From Methylobacterium gnaphalii (GTDB lineage Bacteria > Pseudomonadota > Alphaproteobacteria > Rhizobiales > Beijerinckiaceae): 64,000 nucleotides of DNA. A model generated the notes under the pieces. That model was given only the letters and a program-made list of their open reading frames with translations. It searched no databases and was not told where the DNA came from. The stretch is taken from positions 1 through 64,000 of the forward strand of contig NZ_BJZV01000005.1 in the NCBI RefSeq assembly GCF_007992215.1, read 5' to 3'. Within the stretch, counting starts at the first letter, position 1. Every line of letters starts with the position of its first letter. Position numbers and translations under genes: made by a program. Of the stretch, positions 7,741 to 17,150 are shown one piece after another.

Positions 7741-10700
7741 GACAGGATCTCTTTGATCTCGGCCGTATTCTGTTCGACGAGGTCCTGGAACGGCACCAGC
7801 GTCTCGGCATCGAGGTCGCCGAGATGCTTCTGAGCGAGCACCAGGGAGGCACCCGCGCTCTCGTCGACCGGGGTCGCGACTGCCTGGATCAGCGTGTCCG
7901 CGAGTTCGTTCACCGTGAGACCCGACGAGATGCCGGCCGGCGGCGCATCGAGGGCGAAGCGCTCCTGCAGGCTCGCACCGAGCTCGACGCCCATGAGCGA
8001 ATCGAGGCCGATCTCCGAGAGTTGCCGGGTGCGGCTGATGTCGTCCTTGGGCAGGCGCAGGATACGGGCGATGTCCTCGACGATGGCGTCGGCGACGGTC
8101 TTGCGGACCGTGTCGACGTCGCTGCCCTTGAGGAGCGCGGCGATGTTGATGGCCGCAACGGTGCCGGCCTCGGCCTGCTGGTCGGAGCCGAGATCGCCGT
8201 AGCTCGGCGAGCGCAGCGTGGCGAGACGCTCGCGCGCCTTGCCCCAATGCATCGCCGCGATGGCGACCACGGCCTCGTCGGAGGCAGGCCCCTGCGCGGT
8301 CAGGGCCTCGGCCATCAGGTCGAGGCAGTGGCGGGCGTCCATCGGCGTGACGCCGACGCGGCCGGCCAGCGTCTCCATTACCGCCTTGTTGCGGGCGAGC
8401 ACGCCGACATCGCCGATTGCGCCCCAGGCCACAGCGAGCCCCGGCAGACCGAGCCGGCGGCGCTGGCGGGCGAGGCCCTCCATGAAGCCGTTGGCAGCAA
8501 CATAGGCGCCCTGTCCGGGATTGCCGATGAAGGTGGTGGCCGAGGAGAACAGCACGAAGTAGTCGAGCCGGCGGTTGCGCGTCGCCGCATCGAGCAGCTG
8601 GGCGCCGATGACCTTCGGCCGGATCACGGCTTCAAGCGCTTCCGGCTCCAGGTTGGCGATGAGGCCGTCCTGGAGGACCATGGCGCCATGGATCACGCCG
8701 GCCAGCGTCTTGCCGGCCTTCTCGATCCCGGCGACCAGCGCATCGACTGCCTTCCGGTCGGTGAGGTCGCAAGATTTCACCTCGACGCCGACGCCCCTGG
8801 CCTTCAGGTCGGCGATGACGGCGCGGCCCTCATCGTTCGGCTTAGCCGAACGGCCGACGAGCAGCAGGTGTCGGGCGCCGCGATCGGCCAGCCAGCGCGC
8901 GGCCTCGATGCCGAACCCGCCGAGTCCGCCGGTGATCAGGTGGACGCCCCGGTCCGACACTGCGAACGGCGCCTTGCGGGCACGGGCCACGGTGCCGGTC
9001 TTCGGCGGCGTGATCACGATCTTACCGACATGCCCCGATTGCTGCATCAGCCGGAAAGCATCGGAGACCTCGTCCGAGGTGAACGGCTGATACGGTAGCG
9101 GCTTGAGCCCACTGTCGGAGAACAGCGCGATGACCTCGCGGAACATCCGCGCCCCGTCCTCGCCCTGGTGCTGGAGCACCTGGTCGAGGTCGACGCCGTA
9201 ATAGGACAGGTTCCGGCGGAACGGACGCAGGCCGATATGGGTGTTGGCGACGTAGTCGCGCTTGCCCAGCTCGACGAAGCGACCGAACGGCTTCAGCACG
9301 TTGAGCGAGCGCTCCATCATCTCGCCGAACAGCGAGTTGAGCACCACGTCGACGCCGTCCCCGGTGATGCGGCGGACATCGTCCACGAAGGCGAGGGAGC
9401 GCGAGTCGAGCACGTGCTCGGCGCCGAGCGCCTCGACGAGCGCGCGCTTCTCGCGCGAGCCGGCCGTGGCGATGACGCGGGCGCCCTTCCACTTGGCGAC
9501 CTGGAGCGCGGCAAGGCCGACGCCGCCGGCGCCGCCATGGACGAGCACCCACTCGCCCTTGCGCAGCCGAGCGCAGGTGACGAGGCCGTAATAGGCGGTG
9601 AGGAAGGCGACCGGGATCGTCGCCGCGGCGGCCGGACTCATGCCCGACGGCATCGGCGCGACCACCATCTCCGGCACGACGATATGCGTGGCGAAACCCG
9701 ATTTGGCGAAGGCGACCACCGGATCGCCCACCGCGAAGTCGGTTACGCCGGCACCCACCGCAACGACGCGGCCGGCAACTTCGAGGCCGAGGCGCGGACC
9801 GGCGAAGCCATCCTCCAGGATTTCCTCCGGGAGCATGTTGAGCGCCCAGAGCACGTCGCGGAAGTTGAGGCCGGTGGCCTCGACGGCGATCTCGACCTCG
9901 CCCTGCCCGGGGGCGGTCCGCTCGGCCGGTCCCCATTCCATCTCGTTGAGGCCGCCGGCATTGCTGCGCTCCAGCCGCGCCGCCGGAGCGGCCTCGACAT
10001 CGGCGCCGATGCGGCGCGCCGGAAGCCCTGGATGGAAGCGCACCACGCGGGTGCCGTCCTCGTCGAGCACGATCTCCGTCTCCGGCGTGCCGGAGAGGAT
10101 GAGCCCGCACAGGCGCTGGGAGGCCTGCTCGGAGGTGAGCGCCGGCGAGAGGTCGACACGGCGCACGTCGAGCGAGGCAGTCTCATTGGCGAGCGTGCGG
10201 CTGAAGGCCCAAAGGCCCGCCTCGATCGCCACGGCGTAACCGCCACGATCGCGCGTAGCGCCGGGGGCCACCACCCAGAGACGGGTCTGGCGGCTGCCGA
10301 GATGCTCGGCGCAGCGCTTGAGACTGAGGCAGCGATCGCGCAGGCGCTCGGACGCCTCACCACCATGGCCGAAGGCGCCGGCCAGGAACACCACCGTGTC
10401 CGGGTTCTCGCGCTCCAGCTCGCGTAGCGACTGCTCGGAATCGAGGATGATCGAGACATGCACGCCCGCGGCGACGAGCAACGTTGCTAGGGAGGAGGCC
10501 GTATCAGCGGCGAATTCGTCCTCGGAGCCGATGACGAAGGCGAAGCTCTGGCCGTGCGGAGCCACCGGACGCACCGGTGCCTCAGCGAGCAGCAGCAGGT
10601 CGTTGCCGTTGGCGGAGGCCGCGCGCTCGGCCGTGACACCGACGAGGCCAGCGCCGCTGAGCACGCGCTGCCAGCCGGCTACGTCCTCCAGGCGGCTGTG

Positions 10701-13700
10701 CGGCATCTCCGCGGTGCCCTCGAACCAGTTGGGGTCGAGCCCGAAGACCATGTCGCGGAATAGGGCATTGGTCGGCTCGGCGGCCGCGAGCAGGCCGCCG
10801 GTCGCGAGGGAGCCGGCGACGGCCGCGAGCAGGGCCCGGTCGGCACGATGCAGTGCGTCGCTCGCCAGGATCAGGTCGAAGGAGGCAGATGCCAGATCCT
10901 CGACGGCCTCGATCACCGTGACACGGCGGGGCAGGGCGAGGCGGGCGCGCTCGGCCAGCCGCCGGTCGGCCTCGAAGACGCTGATCTGCGCCTGCATCGT
11001 CTCGGCGAAGGCAGCCGCCTTGCTCGAGAGCGGACCGAAGCCAACCTGCAGGATGCGCAGGGCCCGGTCGCGGGGCAGGGCCTCGCGGGCCCTCTCGACG
11101 ACCTGCGCGATCACCTCGGCGGAGGCGCGGGCCGTGGCACTGCGCATCACGAAGGCATCGAGCGCCGCCTGCGGCAGGCTCGTAGCCGTGACCGGAGACC
11201 CGCCAAGCAGGCGGGCGACGAGGGCCGTCACGTCGGCGATCAGCACGAGTTCCGCGGAGAGCTCGGGGTGATCCGCCGCGATCCAGCGCATGATCTCCTC
11301 GGGACGCGGCAACGAGACGTCGCCGCGCACGCGCCAAGCCTTGCCGTCATGCGAGGCGAGACCGCTGCTCTCCAGGGCCTGGAGGGCGTTGAGCAGCCAG
11401 GGGCGCAGGTCCGCCGGCAGCTTCGCCGTATCGACCCGGCCAGCCTGGGACAGGCCGTCCGCGAGGCGGTAGGCGAGGGCCGTCGCCCAGCCTTCGAGGA
11501 GGAGCTGGCCCGGGCCGAGCGGCTCCTCGTCGGACAGGACGGCCGTCGCGGCGCCAGGCCGCATGATCTCGGCGATCTCCGGCTGGCGATCGAGGGCGAT
11601 GGCCGTGGGCACAGTGGCGAGCTCGGTCGTCTGCGCGATGGCGTAGGCCGAGAGCTCGCTGCCCCCCTTGACGCGAAGTGCTTGGAAGCGGCCCTCGCGG
11701 ATCGTCGCGATAACCTCGCCGGTCTCGTCGAGCAGGGTGAAGTCGGCGAGGATCGAGCGCTCGTTGCAGCGGCGCGTGCTGATCACGGCGCGGTGGATCA
11801 CGGCGCCGGGCCGGTTCAGGCGGATTTCGCCGAAGCGCACCGGCACGTAGGCCTTGGCCGAATCCTCGCCGAGCAGCTCGGCGAAGAGCAGGATCAGGCC
11901 GTGGAAGCACGAGTCGAGGCGTGCGGGCACGAGGCCATAGCGCGTATCGGCCTCGGCCGGCAGCAGCTCGGAGACGATGGTGGTCTCGTCCAAGCGCGCG
12001 GACAGGGCAACTTGGCGGAAGCTCGGCCCGAAGCCGAGACCCGACGCCGCCGCGCGGCGATAGAGATCTTCGCCGGCAACAGCATGCTCGACCGGCATCT
12101 CGACGTCGCGGCGCTCGGCCGGCGCGTAGTCGCCGTCCACGATCTTCGCGGTGACGTGCAGCTGCCAGGGCGTCTGTGTCAGGCGCGGCCGGCTGAGGAT
12201 CTGGACGATGTTGCCCGAGCCGGACAGCCGAACCGCGACCTCGCGCAGCGAGTCCTCCGCGAACACCATCGGCGCCTGGATCTCCAGGTCGGCGAGGACG
12301 GCCGTCTCGGAGCGGTGCGCCTCTCGGGCGACCTGCAGGGCCATCTCGACGAAGGCGGCGCCCGGCAGGATGACCTGCCCCTCGATGCGGTGATCGTCGA
12401 GATCCGGCACCAGCTGCGCGTCGAGCGCGCCGTGCCATTCCAGGCCATCGGGCGAGACGCGTGAGCCGACGAGCGGGTGGTAGGGGCGCGGCGTCATCCC
12501 GCCGACACCCTCGCTCGTCTCGGCGAGGCGGAAGGAGCGGCGCTGCCAGGGATAGGTGGGAAGCGAGACGGCGCCGGCCGGATTCGATCCGAACACCTTC
12601 GTCTCGTCGACGGCCGCACCCGCGACGAGCGCGGCGGCGAGCGCCTTGGCGATCGGGTCGCCACCGGCCGGCTTGCGGTGCATCACGCCGACGGTGGAGA
12701 TCTCGATGCCGAGCGGCTCGACGGCATCGCCGACATGCGACAGCAGCGTGGCTCGGGGACCGACCTCGACGAAGACACGCGCACCCTGGCGGGCCGCCTC
12801 CTGGAGGCCATCGCAGAACCGGACCGGCTCGCGGATGTTGCGCCACCAGTAGCCGGCGCCATAGGCCGAGCCCGGCTCGATCGTGCCGGTCACGGTGGAG
12901 ATCATCGGCGTGTGGCCGGCCGAGGCATCGAGCCCCGCGAGATCGCGCAGGAGCGGCTTCTCGGTCGGATCCATGAGCCGGCCATGGAACGGATATTCGA
13001 GGTCGAGCTTGCGCCCGCGACGGCGCTTGCGCGCCAGCGCCTTCATCGCCTCCTCGATGGCGTCGACCGGGCCGGCGACGGTGATCGCCTTGGGGCTGTT
13101 ATAGGCGGCGATGTCGAGGCTTGGATAATCCGTGAGGAAGGCTTCCAGCTCCTCGACCGGGCCGAGCAGCACGGCCATCGAGCCGAGGCCGCGCGTGGTC
13201 TCCTGGTGGTGGCTGCGGTGGAAGATCACCTTCACCGCCTGTTCCAGGCTGAGGATGCCGGCAGCATACGCGGCACCGATCTCGCCGACGCTGTGCCCGA
13301 GGACGTAGGCCGGCTTCAGGCCCTGCGCATGCAGGGCCTCCGTCGAGGCCGCCTGGATCGCGAAGATCAGCGGCTGGGAGATCCGGGTGAGCGAGAGCCG
13401 CTCGTCGATATCGTCGGCGAACATCGCCTCCTTCAGCGACCAGCCCGAAAGCGGTGCGAACAGGGCATCGGCCCGGTCGAAGGCGGCGGCGAAGACGGTG
13501 TTGGTCTCGTAGGCCTCGCGGCCCATGCCACCCCATTGGCTGCCGTTGCCGGAATAGACGAAGACGGCCTCGGCCGCGCGCTCGGCCGCCGTGCCGATGA
13601 CGGCAGCATCGGTATCCTCGCCCTCGGCGACGTCGCGCAGGGCCCGCACGACCTCGTCCCCGGCGCCGAACGGTACGGCGAGGCGCACGGGCAAGCGGTC

Positions 13701-15185
13701 CCGGCGGTGGGCCGCCGCGGCGGCGATGCGTGCGGCCTCTGCAGGCGCCGCGGCCTCGAGCCTCTCGGCATAGTCGAGGGCAAGATCGTTGAGCGCTGCG
13801 CGGCTCTGCGCCGAGAGCAGCAGGATCTCGGGCTTCTGACTGTCGCCGGACGGTGCCGCGGCGCGAGCGGGGTCGGTGAGCACGACGTGCGCGTTCGTGC
13901 CACCGAAACCGAAGGAGTTCACGCCGGCGAAGCGCTCGGCCTTGCCGCGCAGCAGCGCCAGCGGCGCCCGGTTCACCGAGAGGTTCAGCTCGGCGAACGG
14001 AATGTCGGGGTTGAGCTCGGCCGAGTGCAGCGAGGGCGGCAGCATGTCGTGTTCGAGGGCGAGGCTCGCCTTGAGCAGCCCGGCGAGGCCCGAGACCGGC
14101 TCTGTATGGCCGATATTGGTCTTGATCGAGCCGATCGGCAGCGGCGCCTTGCGGCCCTTGCCAAGCCGCGAACCGATTGCCTTCGCCTCGATTGGGTCAC
14201 CGACCGGCGTGCCGGTGCCGTGCGCCTCGACGAAGGCGATGGAATCGAGGTTGATTCCGGCCTCGCGATAGACCTGCTCCAGGAGCGCGCCTTGGGCCGT
14301 GCCCGAGGGCAGGGAGATGCCGGAGGTACGCCCGTCGGAATTCACGCCGCTGGCAGCGATGACGCTGCGCACCACGTTGCCGTCGCGCGCCGCCGCCTTC
14401 GCGGTCTGCAGCACCAGCACGACGCCGCCCTCGGCGCGCACGTAGCCGTCGGCGTTGGCAGAGAAGGCCTGGCACAGGCCGGTCCGCGAGAGCATCGTCG
14501 CATTCGAGAAGGAGATGAAGTTGAACGGGCTCGCCAGCACGTTCACGCCGGCTACGATCGCCGTGTCGACCTGCCCACTGTTCAGCGCGACGAGCGCCGT
14601 GTCGAGGGCGACAAGGGAGGACGAGCAGGCGGTGTCGAGGGTGAAGCTCGGCCCCTTCAGGTCGTAGATGTAGGAGATGCGGTTCGAGAGGATCGACAGC
14701 ACGTTGCCCGTCGCGGCGTAGGCATCGCCCGACGCGGTGTCGAGGATGCGCAGGTTGCCGTAATCAAGCGACGAGGCGCCGACGAAGACGCCGATGTCAC
14801 GGCCTGCGACGGAGGACGGCGCGATGCCGGCATCCTCCAGCGCTTCCCAAGTCAGCTCAAGCAGCAGCCGCTGCTGCGGGTCCATCTGCTCGGCCTCGCG
14901 CGGCGAGATGCCGAACACGCCCGGGTCGAAGGACCAGACGTCGTCGATGACGCCCGCGGCCCAGGTGTAACTCTTGCCCCGCTCGTTCGCCCGCGGATGC
15001 GCGTAGCGCTCCAGCGACCAACGATCGGCGGGAATCGACGAGACGGCGCAGCGCGCCTCGGTGAGGAGTTGCCAAAGCCCGTCGACGCTCGAAGCGCCGG
15101 GAAGGCGGCAGGCACGACCGATGATCGCGATGTCAGTTCGCTTGGTCACGTTCGATTCGCACACGCTCGTGAAAGGGTATGACAA
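7737..15185 (-). CDS. single-module reducing type I polyketide synthase
   Basis: 2482 residues. Domains in order: KS ~15-440 (DTACSSS, Cys187; EAHGTGT; NIGH), AT ~545-850 (GHSVGE, Ser632; YPFHG suggesting malonyl), DH ~905-1190 (HRIEGQVILPG, His932; LDSCFH, Asp1091), a methyltransferase-like segment ~1360-1530 with degraded SAM motif (VGFGPLS), ER ~1770-2070 (HGGAGGVGLAA), KR ~2080-2290 (TGGLGGFG; Tyr2228 in QGAYVAAN), ACP (GLDSLMG, Ser2396). No thioesterase or reductase follows; an 85-residue tail ends at the coupled alpha-oxoamine synthase. A full reducing set in one module suggests iterative synthesis of a saturated chain, as in fungal highly reducing enzymes. Start is uncertain: TTG 15185 has GAGAGG too close; in-frame GTGs lie at 15164 and 15149. 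Confidence 0.93.
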   Translation of the reverse strand: MSYPFTSVCESNVTKRTDIAIIGRACRLPGASSVDGLWQLLTEARCAVSSIPADRWSLERYAHPRANERGKSYTWAAGVIDDVWSFDPGVFGISPREAEQMDPQQRLLLELTWEALEDAGIAPSSVAGRDIGVFVGASSLDYGNLRILDTASGDAYAATGNVLSILSNRISYIYDLKGPSFTLDTACSSSLVALDTALVALNSGQVDTAIVAGVNVLASPFNFISFSNATMLSRTGLCQAFSANADGYVRAEGGVVLVLQTAKAAARDGNVVRSVIAASGVNSDGRTSGISLPSGTAQGALLEQVYREAGINLDSIAFVEAHGTGTPVGDPIEAKAIGSRLGKGRKAPLPIGSIKTNIGHTEPVSGLAGLLKASLALEHDMLPPSLHSAELNPDIPFAELNLSVNRAPLALLRGKAERFAGVNSFGFGGTNAHVVLTDPARAAAPSGDSQKPEILLLSAQSRAALNDLALDYAERLEAAAPAEAARIAAAAAHRRDRLPVRLAVPFGAGDEVVRALRDVAEGEDTDAAVIGTAAERAAEAVFVYSGNGSQWGGMGREAYETNTVFAAAFDRADALFAPLSGWSLKEAMFADDIDERLSLTRISQPLIFAIQAASTEALHAQGLKPAYVLGHSVGEIGAAYAAGILSLEQAVKVIFHRSHHQETTRGLGSMAVLLGPVEELEAFLTDYPSLDIAAYNSPKAITVAGPVDAIEEAMKALARKRRRGRKLDLEYPFHGRLMDPTEKPLLRDLAGLDASAGHTPMISTVTGTIEPGSAYGAGYWWRNIREPVRFCDGLQEAARQGARVFVEVGPRATLLSHVGDAVEPLGIEISTVGVMHRKPAGGDPIAKALAAALVAGAAVDETKVFGSNPAGAVSLPTYPWQRRSFRLAETSEGVGGMTPRPYHPLVGSRVSPDGLEWHGALDAQLVPDLDDHRIEGQVILPGAAFVEMALQVAREAHRSETAVLADLEIQAPMVFAEDSLREVAVRLSGSGNIVQILSRPRLTQTPWQLHVTAKIVDGDYAPAERRDVEMPVEHAVAGEDLYRRAAASGLGFGPSFRQVALSARLDETTIVSELLPAEADTRYGLVPARLDSCFHGLILLFAELLGEDSAKAYVPVRFGEIRLNRPGAVIHRAVISTRRCNERSILADFTLLDETGEVIATIREGRFQALRVKGGSELSAYAIAQTTELATVPTAIALDRQPEIAEIMRPGAATAVLSDEEPLGPGQLLLEGWATALAYRLADGLSQAGRVDTAKLPADLRPWLLNALQALESSGLASHDGKAWRVRGDVSLPRPEEIMRWIAADHPELSAELVLIADVTALVARLLGGSPVTATSLPQAALDAFVMRSATARASAEVIAQVVERAREALPRDRALRILQVGFGPLSSKAAAFAETMQAQISVFEADRRLAERARLALPRRVTVIEAVEDLASASFDLILASDALHRADRALLAAVAGSLATGGLLAAAEPTNALFRDMVFGLDPNWFEGTAEMPHSRLEDVAGWQRVLSGAGLVGVTAERAASANGNDLLLLAEAPVRPVAPHGQSFAFVIGSEDEFAADTASSLATLLVAAGVHVSIILDSEQSLRELERENPDTVVFLAGAFGHGGEASERLRDRCLSLKRCAEHLGSRQTRLWVVAPGATRDRGGYAVAIEAGLWAFSRTLANETASLDVRRVDLSPALTSEQASQRLCGLILSGTPETEIVLDEDGTRVVRFHPGLPARRIGADVEAAPAARLERSNAGGLNEMEWGPAERTAPGQGEVEIAVEATGLNFRDVLWALNMLPEEILEDGFAGPRLGLEVAGRVVAVGAGVTDFAVGDPVVAFAKSGFATHIVVPEMVVAPMPSGMSPAAAATIPVAFLTAYYGLVTCARLRKGEWVLVHGGAGGVGLAALQVAKWKGARVIATAGSREKRALVEALGAEHVLDSRSLAFVDDVRRITGDGVDVVLNSLFGEMMERSLNVLKPFGRFVELGKRDYVANTHIGLRPFRRNLSYYGVDLDQVLQHQGEDGARMFREVIALFSDSGLKPLPYQPFTSDEVSDAFRLMQQSGHVGKIVITPPKTGTVARARKAPFAVSDRGVHLITGGLGGFGIEAARWLADRGARHLLLVGRSAKPNDEGRAVIADLKARGVGVEVKSCDLTDRKAVDALVAGIEKAGKTLAGVIHGAMVLQDGLIANLEPEALEAVIRPKVIGAQLLDAATRNRRLDYFVLFSSATTFIGNPGQGAYVAANGFMEGLARQRRRLGLPGLAVAWGAIGDVGVLARNKAVMETLAGRVGVTPMDARHCLDLMAEALTAQGPASDEAVVAIAAMHWGKARERLATLRSPSYGDLGSDQQAEAGTVAAINIAALLKGSDVDTVRKTVADAIVEDIARILRLPKDDISRTRQLSEIGLDSLMGVELGASLQERFALDAPPAGISSGLTVNELADTLIQAVATPVDESAGASLVLAQKHLGDLDAETLVPFQDLVEQNTAEIKEILS

Positions 15186-15571
15186 GCCTCTCGGAGAGAC
15201 CTATCCGGGGGCGGACATCGCCCCCTAGTGTGGCATCGGTATGGTCACCGAGCCCTGCTCGATAACGACCCGTGCCCGAAGTCGATCGATCCGCCGCATT
15301 GCCAGGCTTCATCGATCAGGCCGCTTAAGATCTAGCCTCACGCCGGAAACCAATCCAAGACTCATATCAAGCAAAGACGCAACATAGAACGCCATCCGCT
15401 CAAACCCGCAAACGTATACTTTAAAATAAACTTATGCGCGAATACCATTTTTAGCACAGACGATCGCGAATCTGAACTTTTTTGAGAGAAAAACATTTTT
15501 ACAGCGTTGAAATCAATCGAATACAGTTCATTAATGCCAAGGTCGACGTTTTTGCTTAAAATATCGATCCG
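15186..15571 (-). promoter_or_regulatory. A+T-rich upstream region of the polyketide synthase
   Basis: This 386-base gap separates the end of ugd from the polyketide synthase start, so it should hold the synthase promoter. Roughly 15340-15560 is strikingly A+T-rich compared with its surroundings, with several A or T runs (for example around 15418-15445 and 15476-15505). No convincing coding frame or clear -35/-10 pair could be fixed by eye. Confidence 0.5.
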
Positions 15572-16876
15572 TCACGCTATGCCAATGCTTGTATAGCGAA
15601 AGCCGTGCCGCTCGACGGCGTTTCGGCTGTAGATGTTGCGCAAATCCACCAGGACGGGCTCGGTCATAACCGTACGCAGCCGCGCGAAGTCCAGCGCGCG
15701 GAAGGCGTTCCATTCCGTGACGATGACAAGCGCATCCGCCCCTTCCGCGCAGTGATAGGCATCGTCGGCATAGGTGATGCCGTCGAGGAGCGGGCGGGCC
15801 TGCTCCATACCCTCAGGATCGTAGGCCCGCACGACGGCGCCGGCATCCTTGAGGCCGGCAACGATCGATAGGGACGGCGCGTCGCGCATGTCATCGGTGT
15901 TCGGCTTGAAGGTCAGGCCGAGCAGCGCGACTGTCTTGCTGCGCACCGAGCCGCCGCAGGCCACAATCACCTTGCGCGCCATGGCGCGCTTCCTCTGGTC
16001 GTTGACCGCCACCACCGTCTCGACGATGCGGATCGGTGCGCCGTGGTCCTGCGCGGTTTTGACCAGTGCCAGGGTGTCCTTCGGGAAGCAGGAGCCGCCG
16101 TAGCCCGGGCCGGCATGCAGGAACTTCTTGCCGATGCGGTTATCGAGGCCGATGCCGCGGGCGACCTCCTGGACGTTGGCGCCGACCTGCTCACAGAGAT
16201 CGGCGATCTCGTTGATGAAGGTGATCTTGGTAGCGAGAAAGGCGTTGGCGGCATACTTGGTCAGCTCCGCCGTGCGTCGTCCAGTCACCAGGATCGGCGC
16301 AGCGTTGAGGTAGAGCGGACGGTAGACCTCGTTCATTACGGCTGCGGCGCGAGCATCCTCGGTACCGATGACGATGCGGTCGGGCCGCTTGAAATCGTCG
16401 ATGGCCGCGCCTTCGCGCAGGAATTCGGGGTTCGACACCACCGCGAACTCGGCCTGCGGCGCGGCCTCGCGGATGATGCGCTCGACCTCGTCGCCGGTGC
16501 CCACCGGAACCGTCGATTTGGTCACCACCACCGTGTAGCCGGTGATCGCCTCAGCAATCTCGCGGGCGGCGGCGTGGACGAAGGACAGGTCGGCGAAGCC
16601 GTCACCGCGCCGCGAGGGCGTACCCACCGCGATGAACACCGCATCGGCGCCGGAGACGGCCGGGGCGAGTTCGGTCGTGAAGGATAGGCGCCCCTGGCGG
16701 ACGTTATCGCCGACCAACGCCTCGAGGCCCGGCTCAAAGATCGGGATGCGGCCTGCCTGGAGGGCCTCGATCTTGCTCGGGTCCTTGTCGACGCAGACCA
16801 CCTCGTGGCCGAAATCGGCGAAGCACGCCCCGGAGACCAGGCCGACATAGCCCGAACCGATCATCGCAATGCGCAA
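15572..16876 (-). CDS. ugd: UDP-glucose 6-dehydrogenase
   Basis: Converts UDP-glucose to UDP-glucuronate with two NAD+. At 434 residues it matches the usual length of the family. Seen: N-terminal Rossmann motif IGSGYVGLVSG, the NPEFLREG block, the catalytic cysteine in GGSCFPKD (Cys263), and the C-terminal GLTFKPNTDDMRDAPS segment. The start is TTG at 16876, chosen because AGGAG lies 8 bases upstream and because translation from it begins exactly at the conserved RIAMIGSG. A longer frame back to 16969 lacks homology. The product could feed exopolysaccharide or glucuronosyl lipid synthesis; the downstream neighbour on the same strand is the polyketide synthase. Confidence 0.94.
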   Translation of the reverse strand: MRIAMIGSGYVGLVSGACFADFGHEVVCVDKDPSKIEALQAGRIPIFEPGLEALVGDNVRQGRLSFTTELAPAVSGADAVFIAVGTPSRRGDGFADLSFVHAAAREIAEAITGYTVVVTKSTVPVGTGDEVERIIREAAPQAEFAVVSNPEFLREGAAIDDFKRPDRIVIGTEDARAAAVMNEVYRPLYLNAAPILVTGRRTAELTKYAANAFLATKITFINEIADLCEQVGANVQEVARGIGLDNRIGKKFLHAGPGYGGSCFPKDTLALVKTAQDHGAPIRIVETVVAVNDQRKRAMARKVIVACGGSVRSKTVALLGLTFKPNTDDMRDAPSLSIVAGLKDAGAVVRAYDPEGMEQARPLLDGITYADDAYHCAEGADALVIVTEWNAFRALDFARLRTVMTEPVLVDLRNIYSRNAVERHGFRYTSIGIA

Positions 16877-17090
16877 GCCACGGACTCCTAGACGAAGGAA
16901 GCCGACGAAGCCTCCCTGTTGCATCGCACCTGTAGCGGCAATCCCGAAGCGGGCAAAGCACAGGAGCATGTCCGTCTGATGATGGGCACCCGTATCTCCG
17001 GGTCGATCGATTTTGCACGCGTGCGCAGCCTTGTCCTGCGGCAGGTCCCCGCTCTCGGGACGATTCCGCGAAAATCGGCAGAACCATCGC

Positions 17091-17119
17091 TTGCACGGCC
17101 GTGCGGCAGCGGTTATAGC
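17091..17119 (+). promoter_or_regulatory. sigma70-type promoter of tRNA-Val
   Basis: TTGCAC at 17091-17096 and TATAGC at 17114-17119 are separated by exactly 17 bases, close to the alphaproteobacterial housekeeping consensus. The expected start site near 17126 lies about 25 bases before the mature tRNA 5' end. Confidence 0.65.
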
Positions 17120-17150
17120 CGCCGCCTTGCCGGGGTCCTCGGGCCAGGCC

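Noticed and set aside
12477..15182. Very long open frame (901 codons) on the + strand opposite the polyketide synthase
   Set aside because: It mirrors the codon pattern of the high-GC synthase gene, has no recognisable domain and is Arg/Asp/Gly-rich as expected for an antisense shadow.
7737..15185. A trans-AT or modular assembly-line synthase
   Set aside because: An intact AT with GHSVGE is present, and only one module with all reducing domains is encoded.
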